Positions 29,171-37,581 of a stretch of 64,000 nucleotides of DNA are shown one piece after another. The notes beneath the pieces were generated by a model. The model was not told the origin of the DNA. It worked only from the letters and a program-made list of their open reading frames with translations, and did not search any database. The stretch lies in assembly GCA_902619925.1 (NCBI GenBank), contig CACNFY010000004.1, forward strand, positions 1-64,000. Reading direction: 5' to 3'. The stretch comes from an uncultured Pelagibacteraceae bacterium (lineage in GTDB: Bacteria; Pseudomonadota; Alphaproteobacteria; Pelagibacterales; Pelagibacteraceae). Positions within the stretch are counted from its first letter, which is position 1, and each line of letters opens with the position of its first letter. A program made the translations under genes and the position numbers.

Positions 29171-30007
29171 TTAAGTTATGCTAAAATATTCAAAAAAAGA
29201 TCTAGCAGATACAACTAATAAAAAACAGCCAAATATTCTACTCAATAATTTTTTATTTATTTTATAAACAACTTTGGCTCCAATCCTAGCCATTATCATT
29301 GTAATTGGCACAAAAACAATAAAACCTAAAAGGTTAATGTATCCAAAAGAGAACGGAGAATTTACATTATTAATAATATTTCCACCAATGATCATTGTGG
29401 TTGTACCTGTTAATGCAATTAAAAAACCAACTGCAGCTGCTGTCCCGATAGATGTACGGATATCATAACCAAATGTTCTTAAAAACGGAACCATCAACGA
29501 ACCACCGCCTATTCCTAAAGGCACCGATATAAATCCAATTAATAAACCTGAAATATTTTTTACCATTTTTGAAATCTCTTTCGGATTTTCTAATAATTTA
29601 TCTCTAAAGAATATAAAAAATAGACCAACACAAAATGAAAAAAAGGCAAAAAATAAAACCAAGGCTGGTGTTTTCATATTAACGGCTAAAAATGTACCAG
29701 CTAGAACACCAAGCACAATTAACAAACCAAAAGTTTTAACCATTTTAAAATCAACAGCTTTATATTCCATATGTGTTTTTGTAGAGATGATTGAAGTTGG
29801 AATAATAATTGCGAGTGATGTTCCAACTGATAAATGCATTCTTGTTAAGATATCAAAATCTAGTACGCTAAAAGCATAGTATAAAGCTGGAACCATTATA
29901 ATTCCTCCGCCAACACCCAACAATCCTGCCATAAAACCAGCCACAGTTGCTGCAATAGCTAAAACTGTAAGTAAATTTATAATTGTACTAGTATCTATGT
30001 TTTCCAT
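29171..30007 (-). CDS. TSUP (TauE/SafE) family permease
   Basis: A 278-residue membrane protein with about eight hydrophobic segments. The N-terminal half contains AGFMAGLLGVGGGIIMVPAL near residues 22-41 and the C-terminal half repeats the pattern with GFISVPLGIGGGSLMVPFLR near 156-175, the internal duplication typical of TSUP proteins. The family moves sulfite, sulfoacetate or other small organic anions; the substrate here is unknown. The start overlaps the dusA stop, and a related gene follows 32 bp downstream, so a dusA-TSUP-TSUP transcript is likely. Confidence 0.85.
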   Translation of the reverse strand: MENIDTSTIINLLTVLAIAATVAGFMAGLLGVGGGIIMVPALYYAFSVLDFDILTRMHLSVGTSLAIIIPTSIISTKTHMEYKAVDFKMVKTFGLLIVLGVLAGTFLAVNMKTPALVLFFAFFSFCVGLFFIFFRDKLLENPKEISKMVKNISGLLIGFISVPLGIGGGSLMVPFLRTFGYDIRTSIGTAAAVGFLIALTGTTTMIIGGNIINNVNSPFSFGYINLLGFIVFVPITMIMARIGAKVVYKINKKLLSRIFGCFLLVVSARSFFEYFSIT

Positions 30008-31011
30008 TAAATTGAAGCTTGATTTGCTTTCTCATTATTTTGAGCAATATCCATTATGTATTTTGCTTTTTGAAAATCAGAATCTCTTGCCATCATATTA
30101 TCGCTTAAATATCTTTTCCACTCTTTAGAACCAGGTTGTCCATGATACAAACCAACAGTATGTCTCATGATATGATTAACTTTAGTGCCATTTTTAACCT
30201 CCTCTTCTAAATAACTTAAAAGTTTTTTAACAATATCCTCTCTTGATAAAACATTAGTATTGTTAAAAATTTCTTTTTCTATTTCACTTAAAAAGTAAGG
30301 ATTTTGATAAATAGCTCTTCCAATCATTACACCATCACAATTTTGTAAATGATTTTTAATTTGGTCTATGGAGGTAATACCTCCATTTATAATAATTTCT
30401 AAATCTGGATTTGATTTCTTTATTTCATATACCATTTTATAGTTTAGCTTAGGAATATTAAGGTTTTGCTTAGGTGTTAACCCTTTTAAAATAGCCTTTC
30501 TAGCGTGTAAAATGATGGTCGATGATCCGGCATCCTTAATTTTATTGATAAACATATTTAGATAATCAAATTCTTCAGTATTATCAAAACCAATTCTTGT
30601 TTTTGCAGTAACTGGAATTTTGCAAGAATTAGACATTTCATTAATACATTCTGCAACAAGATCTGGTTCTTTCATTAAACACGCACCAAAAGAATTTTTT
30701 TGTACTTTTTTACTTGGACACCCAAGATTAAGATTTATCTCGTTGTAACCTAAATCTTCTGAGATTTTAGCTACCTCAGATAGTTCTTTTTTATCAGAAC
30801 CACCTACCTGCAGTGCAACAGGTTTTTCTTCCTCTCTAAACCCTAATATTTTTTTTCTATCCCCGTGAATTGCAGACTTTGTTGCAACCATCTCTGAATA
30901 CAGCATTACATTTTTGCTTATAAGTCTTAAAAAAAATCTATCGTGTCTATCTGTGCAATCCATCATAGGTGCAACAGAAATTTTTCTATTTATCTTTTTA
31001 TTAATATCCAA
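30007..31011 (-). CDS. dusA: tRNA-dihydrouridine synthase A
   Basis: FMN-dependent enzyme reducing uridines (typically U20/U20a) in the tRNA D-loop. SVAPMMDCTDRHDRFF near residues 12-27 is the DusA N-terminal strand, NLNLGCPSKKVQKNSFGACLM near 93-113 holds the catalytic Cys, and KTRIGFD and NGGITS are phosphate/FMN-binding segments. The best start is a TTG at 31011; the first in-frame ATG is inside the conserved barrel strand and would be too late. The first 11 bases overlap the dctM end. Length of 334 residues is normal. Confidence 0.9.
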   Translation of the reverse strand: MDINKKINRKISVAPMMDCTDRHDRFFLRLISKNVMLYSEMVATKSAIHGDRKKILGFREEEKPVALQVGGSDKKELSEVAKISEDLGYNEINLNLGCPSKKVQKNSFGACLMKEPDLVAECINEMSNSCKIPVTAKTRIGFDNTEEFDYLNMFINKIKDAGSSTIILHARKAILKGLTPKQNLNIPKLNYKMVYEIKKSNPDLEIIINGGITSIDQIKNHLQNCDGVMIGRAIYQNPYFLSEIEKEIFNNTNVLSREDIVKKLLSYLEEEVKNGTKVNHIMRHTVGLYHGQPGSKEWKRYLSDNMMARDSDFQKAKYIMDIAQNNEKANQASI

Positions 31012-32332
31012 GTGCTTTACCCATTATTTTATCAGGTAACCAAGTAACGATTTCAGGAAAAATACATAAAATTAGTATAGCTAATGCCATTATTATCATA
31101 AATGGTATAGATCCTTTTAAAATTTCTGACAAACTCACGTCTGGGGTAATACCTTTAATAATATAAAGGTTTAATCCAACTGGAGGTGTTATTAATCCTA
31201 TTTCCATATTAATAGTAAACACTATTGCAAACCAATAAGGATCAAAACCTAAAGTTGTTATAACAGGTAGTAATATTGCTGAAGTCATAACGATAACAGC
31301 AACAGGTGGTAGAAAAAATCCTGCTATTAAAAGAAATATATTTATTAAAATAAACACTACCCATTTATTCGAACTTAACTCTACCATGCTTTGTGCAAGT
31401 GATTGGGTTACATAAAGTTGAGAAAGTGTGAATGCAAAAAGATATGATGCAGCAATAATGAACATTATCATTACACTCTCTTTCATAGAGACTTTAACAA
31501 TGTTCCATATTTTTTTTGGTTGGTAAATCTTGTAAACGACTGCGATTAATACAAAAACTAAAAAAGCACCAACTCCAGATGCTTCTGAAGGCGTTGCGAC
31601 ACCTCCATATAATACATATAGAACACCAGCTATGATCGCTAGGAAAGGAAGTATTCGTGGTAAAACTTCTAGTTTTTCTTTTAAGGTTGGAGGTTTCCTA
31701 TTTTTTAAAGCTTTTGCAGAATCTTTATCTATAAAATAACTGTGTATTAGTGCCCATATTGCAAACATTCCGGCCAACATAAAACCAGGTATCAAACCAC
31801 ATAAAAACAATCTTCCAATAGATGTACCAGTAGCAATTCCATAAACAATTAAAACGATACTAGGTGGAATTAACACTCCTAATGTTCCACCTGCTGCTAT
31901 GGTCCCTGTAGCTATTTGATCTGAATATCCTCTTTTTCTCATCTCAGGAATTCCCATTGTTCCAATAGCAGCACAAGTTGCTGGACTTGATCCACTAAGA
32001 GCAGCAAAAATTGAACAAGCTCCAATATTTGAAATTACTAACCCACCTGGTAATCTCCAAAGCCATCTATCTAATCCAGTATATAAATCCTTTCCAGCAG
32101 GAGAATTAGCAACTGCCATTCCCATTAAAATAAACATTGGTATTGAAAGAAGGACGAAAGAATTAAGACCTGCATAAAATGTTTCAGCAAAAACATCCAA
32201 CATTTGTAAACCTTCAAAAGCAATTAAAAGTGCTATTGATACAAAGCTCAGACCAAACGCAATTGGAATTCCGGAGAACAAAACTATTAAAGTAAAGACC
32301 GCAACTATTATCGCAATTATTAATGGATCCAT
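31001..32332 (-). CDS. dctM: TRAP transporter large permease (DctM)
   Basis: The 443-residue large membrane subunit of a tripartite ATP-independent periplasmic transporter, with about 12 hydrophobic segments. SIPMFILMGMAVANSPAG near residues 63-80, AALSGSSPATCAAIGTMGIPEM near 108-129, GTLGVLIPPSIVLIVYG and GLITPPVGLNLYI are strongly conserved DctM motifs. It couples sodium gradient to uptake of an organic acid delivered by DctP. The start overlaps the dctQ stop (TAATG), so the two permease subunits are translationally coupled. Confidence 0.93.
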   Translation of the reverse strand: MDPLIIAIIVAVFTLIVLFSGIPIAFGLSFVSIALLIAFEGLQMLDVFAETFYAGLNSFVLLSIPMFILMGMAVANSPAGKDLYTGLDRWLWRLPGGLVISNIGACSIFAALSGSSPATCAAIGTMGIPEMRKRGYSDQIATGTIAAGGTLGVLIPPSIVLIVYGIATGTSIGRLFLCGLIPGFMLAGMFAIWALIHSYFIDKDSAKALKNRKPPTLKEKLEVLPRILPFLAIIAGVLYVLYGGVATPSEASGVGAFLVFVLIAVVYKIYQPKKIWNIVKVSMKESVMIMFIIAASYLFAFTLSQLYVTQSLAQSMVELSSNKWVVFILINIFLLIAGFFLPPVAVIVMTSAILLPVITTLGFDPYWFAIVFTINMEIGLITPPVGLNLYIIKGITPDVSLSEILKGSIPFMIIMALAILILCIFPEIVTWLPDKIMGKALGY

Positions 32333-32826
32333 TAGTTTGTATCCCTCTCGTCAGTAAGTTTGATTATTTCAGCAATATACTGCAAAATCATTAATCCAGC
32401 GCCAATCATCATTGATGAATATGGTATCCATAAAGGAGGATCCCAAACAGTTCCTGTTGAGTAATTTTTTGTAAAAGCTTCCTCAACCATTAAAAAACCA
32501 AAATAAAATAAAATTAAAAAAAATAACAAGCTTACTAGCGAAGTAAATATTTTAAGTCTTAAAATATTTTTTTTAGATAAAAAATCGTATATCCATTCCA
32601 TACTAACATGTGCCTTTTCACTTAATACATAAGCACTTCCTATGAAAGTTGAGGCAACTAAAAGCATTGTTACTAATTCTGTTTGCCAAGTGATTGCTCT
32701 TTGAAAAAAATATCTTTCAAATACAAGTTCTACAATGACCAAAATTGATAAAAGCAAAGCTAAAACAGCAAAAGCACCACATGCTTTTGCAACTAAATCA
32801 CAAAATTTTAGATATTTTTTTTTCAT
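32332..32826 (-). CDS. dctQ: TRAP transporter small permease (DctQ)
   Basis: A 164-residue protein with four predicted membrane helices, the DctQ subunit. The ITWQTELVTMLLVASTFIGSAY region near residues 39-60 with the following HVSMEWI is the family signature. Its ATG directly follows the T-run of a strong hairpin, so its only Shine-Dalgarno-like sequence (AGGGG) lies in the hairpin stem. Downstream dctM overlaps it. Expression of DctQ and DctM should therefore be much lower than that of DctP. Confidence 0.9.
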   Translation of the reverse strand: MKKKYLKFCDLVAKACGAFAVLALLLSILVIVELVFERYFFQRAITWQTELVTMLLVASTFIGSAYVLSEKAHVSMEWIYDFLSKKNILRLKIFTSLVSLLFFLILFYFGFLMVEEAFTKNYSTGTVWDPPLWIPYSSMMIGAGLMILQYIAEIIKLTDERDTN

Positions 32827-32862
32827 AAAAAAACCCCTATCTAATAAAATTAAATAGGGGTT
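32827..32862 (-). terminator. Intra-operon terminator/RBS-masking hairpin between dctP and dctQ
   Basis: On the minus strand the sequence AACCCCTAT is followed after a 13-base loop by ATAGGGGTT and then a run of seven Ts ending at the dctQ ATG. This is a perfect 9-bp stem with a U-tract, a classic intrinsic terminator. The AGGGG in the descending arm is also the only Shine-Dalgarno candidate for dctQ, seven bases before its ATG, so folding would hide it. The likely effect is high DctP and low DctQM output. Confidence 0.8.
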
Positions 32863-32876
32863 CTTTATATATTATT

Positions 32877-33887
32877 TTAATCTACTGCTAAAGCCATTTC
32901 CATTAGCTTATCGCCACCTGGAACTTTTTCAGCAAATGCTTTATGAGATGATTGTTTTGCAATTTCAACCCACGCAGCATGATCTTTGGCATCCATGTAT
33001 ACTAATTTAACGCCAGCAGCTTTATAAGCTTCCTCAAACTTTTTATCTAAGTTTTCAACTTGAGCTGTCATATACTCCTCAGCAACTTTACCTGCTTTCA
33101 TTAAAGCTTTTTGTTGCTTAGCATTTAATTTATCAAAACTCATTTTTGACATTAAAATTGGCTCGTACATAAACCATAAACCAAATTTACCTGGAGGTGT
33201 TGCACATGTGACCTGTTCATAAATTTTGTAACTTACAAAACTACCAGAACTTGTATTTGCACCAGTTAGTACACCAGTTTGTAAACCTGTATAAATCTCA
33301 GATGAAGGCATACTTTGAATTCCAGCACCAGCTTGTTCTAACATTTGGTTAAAAGCTTTACCAGCTGCTCTCATTACTTGACCTTTTGCATCACTTGGAT
33401 TTTTAATACATTTTGTTTTTGATGCAAAACCACCACCTAACCATGCATCTGATAATACAACAACACCAGCATCATTAATAATTTTTTTAATTTCAGTCAT
33501 CATTGGACCTTTATTAAATCTTAATGCGTGATCGTGATTTTTTACTGTTCCTGGCATTAGGGTGGCATCAAATTCTGGATGGAATTTAGATGCATAAGCT
33601 AATGGAAAAGCAGAAATATCTAATTGACCTGTTGTCATTGGTTTCCACTGTTCTTTTGGTTTATATAATGATTTAGCCGGGTAGATTCTTATATCTACAC
33701 CAACATTTGCCTTTTTCATTTCATCAGCAATTATTTGAACCATCTCGTGTCTAGGATCGAATGAGCCGTCAGCTCTAGGCGTACCTGGCCATTGGTGACT
33801 AGCTTTTAAAGTAACTGCATATGCAGATCCTATTGTGGTTAAAAGAAATACTAATGAAGTGAAATATAATGATATTTTTCTAAACAT
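32877..33887 (-). CDS. dctP: TRAP transporter substrate-binding protein (DctP)
   Basis: A periplasmic solute receptor of 336 residues with an N-terminal signal peptide ending near SAYAVT. It has the DctP-family Arg that pairs with substrate carboxylates in the KGQVMRAAGKAFNQML segment near residues 166-181, and the SSEIYTGLQTGVLTGAN segment near 194-210. The substrate is most likely a carboxylate; the divergent CaiB-type CoA transferase hints at one that is activated as a CoA thioester. The gene is first in the dctP-Q-M operon and is followed by a strong hairpin. Confidence 0.92.
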   Translation of the reverse strand: MFRKISLYFTSLVFLLTTIGSAYAVTLKASHQWPGTPRADGSFDPRHEMVQIIADEMKKANVGVDIRIYPAKSLYKPKEQWKPMTTGQLDISAFPLAYASKFHPEFDATLMPGTVKNHDHALRFNKGPMMTEIKKIINDAGVVVLSDAWLGGGFASKTKCIKNPSDAKGQVMRAAGKAFNQMLEQAGAGIQSMPSSEIYTGLQTGVLTGANTSSGSFVSYKIYEQVTCATPPGKFGLWFMYEPILMSKMSFDKLNAKQQKALMKAGKVAEEYMTAQVENLDKKFEEAYKAAGVKLVYMDAKDHAAWVEIAKQSSHKAFAEKVPGGDKLMEMALAVD

Positions 33888-33976
33888 TTTTTTCCTTCTG
33901 TAGTTATTAAAAAAAGTGTATTAAAGATAACTTAGGCGCAAGAGTCAAGTTGCCTAAAAGTACAAAGAAATTGCAT

Positions 33977-35119
33977 ATGAATGGTCCTTTAAAAGATTTA
34001 TTAGTTGTAGACTTAACAAGAGTATTGGTTGGTCCTTATTGCACAATGATATTGTCTGATTTAGGCGCAAGAGTTATTAAAATAGAGGCTCCAGAAATAG
34101 GAGACGATTCAAGAAAGTTTGGACCTTTTGTAAAAGATTACTCTGCATATTTTATGTCTTTAAATAGAGGTAAAGAGAGCATTGCTTTAAATTTAAAAAA
34201 TGAAGATGATAAAAAAATATTCGAAAAAATTTTAGCCAAAGCTGACATTCTCGTTGAAAATTTTAAGCCTGGAACATTAGAGAAATGGGGTTTTGGTTGG
34301 AAACAAGTTTCAAAAAAATATCCTAAATTAATTTACGCTTCTGCATCAGGTTTTGGACAAACAGGTCCATTGAAAGAATTACCGGCGTATGACATGGTCG
34401 TACAAGGTATGGGTGGATTAATGAGCGTCACAGGCCAACCTAATTCAGAACCAACAAGAGTAGGGACATCAATTGGTGACATTACTGCGGGATTATTTAC
34501 AGCTATTGGAATAAATGCTGCTTTATATGATAGACAAAAAACAGGTAAAGGGATGTACATAGACGTATCTATGTTAGATTGTCAAATTGCTATCCTTGAA
34601 AACGCAATTGCGAGATATTTGTCTAAAAATGAAATTCCTAAACCAATGGGATCACGTCATCCATCAATAGCTCCATTTGAGGCTTTTAAGACAAAAGATA
34701 GTTACATAATAATTGCTGCGGGTAACGATAAACTATTTGAAAATTTGTGTAATGCTTTAGATCTCAAAGATTTAATAATGGATGAAAAATACAAATCAAA
34801 TTCTTTGAGGAGTGAAAATATGAATCAGTTGAAAAAAATTCTAGAACAGAAACTTATTAATAAAACTACAAATGAATGGGTTAAAAATTTAGAAAGTTTG
34901 AAAATTCCATGTGGTCCAATTTTTAATATAAAAGAAGCGGTTGAAAATCCTCAGGTAGAGGCAAGAAATATGATTGTTAAAGCTTATCATAAAGTTATTG
35001 GAGATTTTAAACTTGCTGGCAATCCAATTAAAATGTCCACATATAAAGATGAAAAAACACGAGGAGACATCCCAGATTTAGACGAACACAGAGAAAAAAT
35101 TATTAAAGAATTTAATTAA
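33977..35119 (+). CDS. CaiB/BaiF (family III) CoA-transferase
   Basis: Family III CoA-transferase of 380 residues. The N-terminal PLKDLLVVDLTRVLVGPYCTM with the LGARVIKIE strand is typical, the catalytic Asp is in VSMLDCQIAILENA near residue 202, and YDMVVQGMGGLMSVTG near 141-156 is conserved. It moves CoA between carboxylic acids; the substrate cannot be told from sequence. I start at the ATG at 33977; the track start is an upstream TTG at 33950 in a region unlike the family. It is divergent from the DctPQM operon and overlaps the convergent cmk end by 8 bp. Confidence 0.88.
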   Translation: MNGPLKDLLVVDLTRVLVGPYCTMILSDLGARVIKIEAPEIGDDSRKFGPFVKDYSAYFMSLNRGKESIALNLKNEDDKKIFEKILAKADILVENFKPGTLEKWGFGWKQVSKKYPKLIYASASGFGQTGPLKELPAYDMVVQGMGGLMSVTGQPNSEPTRVGTSIGDITAGLFTAIGINAALYDRQKTGKGMYIDVSMLDCQIAILENAIARYLSKNEIPKPMGSRHPSIAPFEAFKTKDSYIIIAAGNDKLFENLCNALDLKDLIMDEKYKSNSLRSENMNQLKKILEQKLINKTTNEWVKNLESLKIPCGPIFNIKEAVENPQVEARNMIVKAYHKVIGDFKLAGNPIKMSTYKDEKTRGDIPDLDEHREKIIKEFN

Positions 35120-35744
35120 TTTTTTTTTCAATAGCATCTGACATTTTTTTTATCATCATCTTTTTATTTAAAATGTCTGTTCTTATCAAAATTGCATCTT
35201 TTGCTTTTTTTAACGGGCTATGCTTTCTTTTTTTATCCATTGAAGTACGTTTGCTCAAAGATTTACTAACTTCTTTTAATGGTATTTTTTTTTTTAAATC
35301 GACCCATCTCCTATAGCTTGCTTTTTTAAGACTACATTTAAAGTAAAATGCAATATCATATTTAGGATTTTTTTTTAATATTGTGGATGCAATGTCCCTA
35401 CCCTCAATACAAATTCTTTTATTATTTTTAATTAATTTTTTTTGTATTTTCTTCATAATCAATCTTACATTTTTAATTTTAGCTAATGGACCTACATGTT
35501 CATCAATTTTTTGCGTATGAAGATTTAGTTTTGATATATTTTTATAATTAATATTCTTAAATTTTTTATTTAAAAACATAATTAAATTTTTAGGTTTGTT
35601 CTCAATAATCAATTTACTCGCATATCTATAAAGTAATCCAGAGTTTATAAGTAATAATTTATATTTTTTCGATATTAATTTTGCTCCGGTGCTTTTTCCA
35701 CTAGCCGCTTCACCGTCACATGCGATAATTAATGATTCTTTCAT
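35112..35744 (-). CDS. cmk: Cytidylate kinase
   Basis: Phosphorylates CMP and dCMP. The P-loop is ACDGEAASGKSTGAKLI near residues 8-24, the segment NSGLLYRYASKLI near 35-47 corresponds to the CMP-binding region and CIEGRDIAST near 111-120 to the family DxGT region. Length of 210 residues is normal. The protein is unusually rich in Lys and Ile, as expected for this AT-rich genome. Convergent overlap with the CoA-transferase gene; rpoZ starts upstream on the same strand about 60 bp away from its start. Confidence 0.88.
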   Translation of the reverse strand: MKESLIIACDGEAASGKSTGAKLISKKYKLLLINSGLLYRYASKLIIENKPKNLIMFLNKKFKNINYKNISKLNLHTQKIDEHVGPLAKIKNVRLIMKKIQKKLIKNNKRICIEGRDIASTILKKNPKYDIAFYFKCSLKKASYRRWVDLKKKIPLKEVSKSLSKRTSMDKKRKHSPLKKAKDAILIRTDILNKKMMIKKMSDAIEKKIN

Positions 35745-35803
35745 AAACTATGAATAGATTTATTATAATTTATTAAGAAACTTTTAAAAGAAATATAAAT
35801 TAA

Positions 35804-36325
35804 TTATTGATCGTTTGTATCGGAAACATCTGAAGCATCGGCAGTCTCTTGATCTTTTAATTGATCAATTGAGACTTCAGCTTCTTCGCTTTCTTCGCTA
35901 GGAATTTCTTGAGAAACTTGATCTGTTGAATTTTGTAATTCATTTAAATCATCTTTGGTTACTTGTATTTTCTCTGGTATTTTTCTAGCTCTTTTAGACG
36001 GTAAAATTGGTACTCCACTTTTAGAAATCTCTCCTTTATAAAGGTTTTCAAAATCATCGCCAACCTCCTCGTCCTCTTCAGACGTTTCATCTAACTGTTC
36101 TACATGTTTTCTAAGTTTGTATACGGCGCTGTCTGTTAAATCTGAAACTTTGATATTTTCGTTGGCAATTTCTCTTAAAGCTATAACGGTATTTTTATCG
36201 TTATCTCTTTCCACTGTAGGTTCTAATCCTGAATTTAATTGAGTAGCTCTTTCTTTTGCGACTAAGACCAATTCGTATGGACTTTCTACTTTATCAATAC
36301 AATCTTCAACTGTTACTCTAGCCAT
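35804..36325 (-). CDS. rpoZ: RNA polymerase omega subunit
   Basis: The N-terminal 70 residues match omega: [30 protein letters not shown] with the conserved ARVTVEDC start, then [10 protein letters not shown]. Omega assists assembly of beta prime into the polymerase. The total of 173 residues is longer than usual (about 90 in E. coli, 120-130 in many alphaproteobacteria); the extra C-terminal part is rich in Glu, Asp, Ser and Gln and looks disordered. It is transcribed alone or with cmk; the 59-bp gap to cmk shows no terminator. Confidence 0.9.
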   Translation of the reverse strand: MARVTVEDCIDKVESPYELVLVAKERATQLNSGLEPTVERDNDKNTVIALREIANENIKVSDLTDSAVYKLRKHVEQLDETSEEDEEVGDDFENLYKGEISKSGVPILPSKRARKIPEKIQVTKDDLNELQNSTDQVSQEIPSEESEEAEVSIDQLKDQETADASDVSDTNDQ

Positions 36326-36363
36326 GCGGAGTATTTATACTTGGTATTTAAATAAATCAAGTT

Positions 36364-37575
36364 TTAATTTGATAAAACGGGATTTAAGCGATCTCTTATA
36401 AAATAAAGAGATATTAAAGATATCGATATATAAATTGCCGATATAATTGCAATATTTTCAATAGTAAATCCTTTATCGATTAATATACCAAATAAAGCCG
36501 TACCAAATGCAGTTGCAAATACCATTAATGCAGTAGTTAAAGCCTTTATTGAACCTATATATTTAACTCCATAAATTTCAGCCCATGTTGAGGAGCCTAA
36601 TACGTTAGCAAGTCCGTTTGAAATTCCAATTAAACCTAAAAATACAAATGCAGTTATTGGATGATTGAAATAAATAATTACAAATACAGAAATTAATAAG
36701 GGGATATTCATAAAAATTATTAGTTTTCTACTTGTAAATTTATCGATTAAAATTCCTGATATAATAAGCGTGATAACAGACAAAATTGAATATACCATAA
36801 ACGACTGAGCAATTATATATGGTCCCCAATTTTTAGATGTCAAAATAAAAGATTGATAAACAAATGTTCCCGTCGCAATCCATGGCATCGCTAACATGTT
36901 TGCGCATATTATATAAAATCTATAATCTTTTATAACTTCTTTTCTTTTCCAGTTTTTAATATCAGTAGATTTTTTATTTATTCTATCCTCTATTTCTCTT
37001 GAATCTAAATCTAAATTTCTAACCAATAAAAATGAAGTCAAAGGTAAGATTAACAAAACTATTATTGAAATTGAGATCCAAACAAATTTCCAATCATATA
37101 ATGATAGAACAAATATTATAAGTACAGGAAGAATAAATTCTGCTGTAGATAATCCAAACCAAATTGTACTTAAAGCCTTACCTCGTGATTTTGTAAAATA
37201 CCTAGATATAGTTGTAGTAGCTGTATGTGACATCATACCTTGACCTGAAAATCTCATTAAAAAAATAGCAATAAAAAGTATTGATATAGAAGAAATTTGT
37301 GAAAAAAAGAAACATGAAAACGAAAGTAGTAAAATTACTAAAAATGCAAATTTTGATATATTGATATCATCAATTTTTTTTCCAACCCAAATTAAAATAA
37401 AACTACTTAATAAAGTTGCAGAGGCATATATTGAGCCAAATTGTCCATGAGATATATTTAGTTCATTTCTTATGCTGGTATTAAATATCCCTAAAAAAAA
37501 ACTCTGTCCAAAACTTGAAAAAAATGTAAATATGAATCCAAATAAAATTACTTTTAAACTTAAACTTTTAAACAT
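36364..37575 (-). CDS. Major facilitator superfamily transporter
   Basis: A 403-residue MFS permease with 12 hydrophobic segments. After helix 1 comes SIRNELNISHGQFGSIYASATLLSS, a pattern seen in oxalate/formate and monocarboxylate-type transporters, and the loop 2-3 motif is WVGKKIDD. RFSGQGMMSHTATTTISRYF near residues 109-128 is also typical of that group. The substrate is therefore guessed to be a small carboxylate. Its start codon is only 6 bp from that of the divergent dehydrogenase gene, so the pair may share control and substrate. Confidence 0.8.
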   Translation of the reverse strand: MFKSLSLKVILFGFIFTFFSSFGQSFFLGIFNTSIRNELNISHGQFGSIYASATLLSSFILIWVGKKIDDINISKFAFLVILLLSFSCFFFSQISSISILFIAIFLMRFSGQGMMSHTATTTISRYFTKSRGKALSTIWFGLSTAEFILPVLIIFVLSLYDWKFVWISISIIVLLILPLTSFLLVRNLDLDSREIEDRINKKSTDIKNWKRKEVIKDYRFYIICANMLAMPWIATGTFVYQSFILTSKNWGPYIIAQSFMVYSILSVITLIISGILIDKFTSRKLIIFMNIPLLISVFVIIYFNHPITAFVFLGLIGISNGLANVLGSSTWAEIYGVKYIGSIKALTTALMVFATAFGTALFGILIDKGFTIENIAIISAIYISISLISLYFIRDRLNPVLSN

Positions 37576-37581
37576 AATTAA

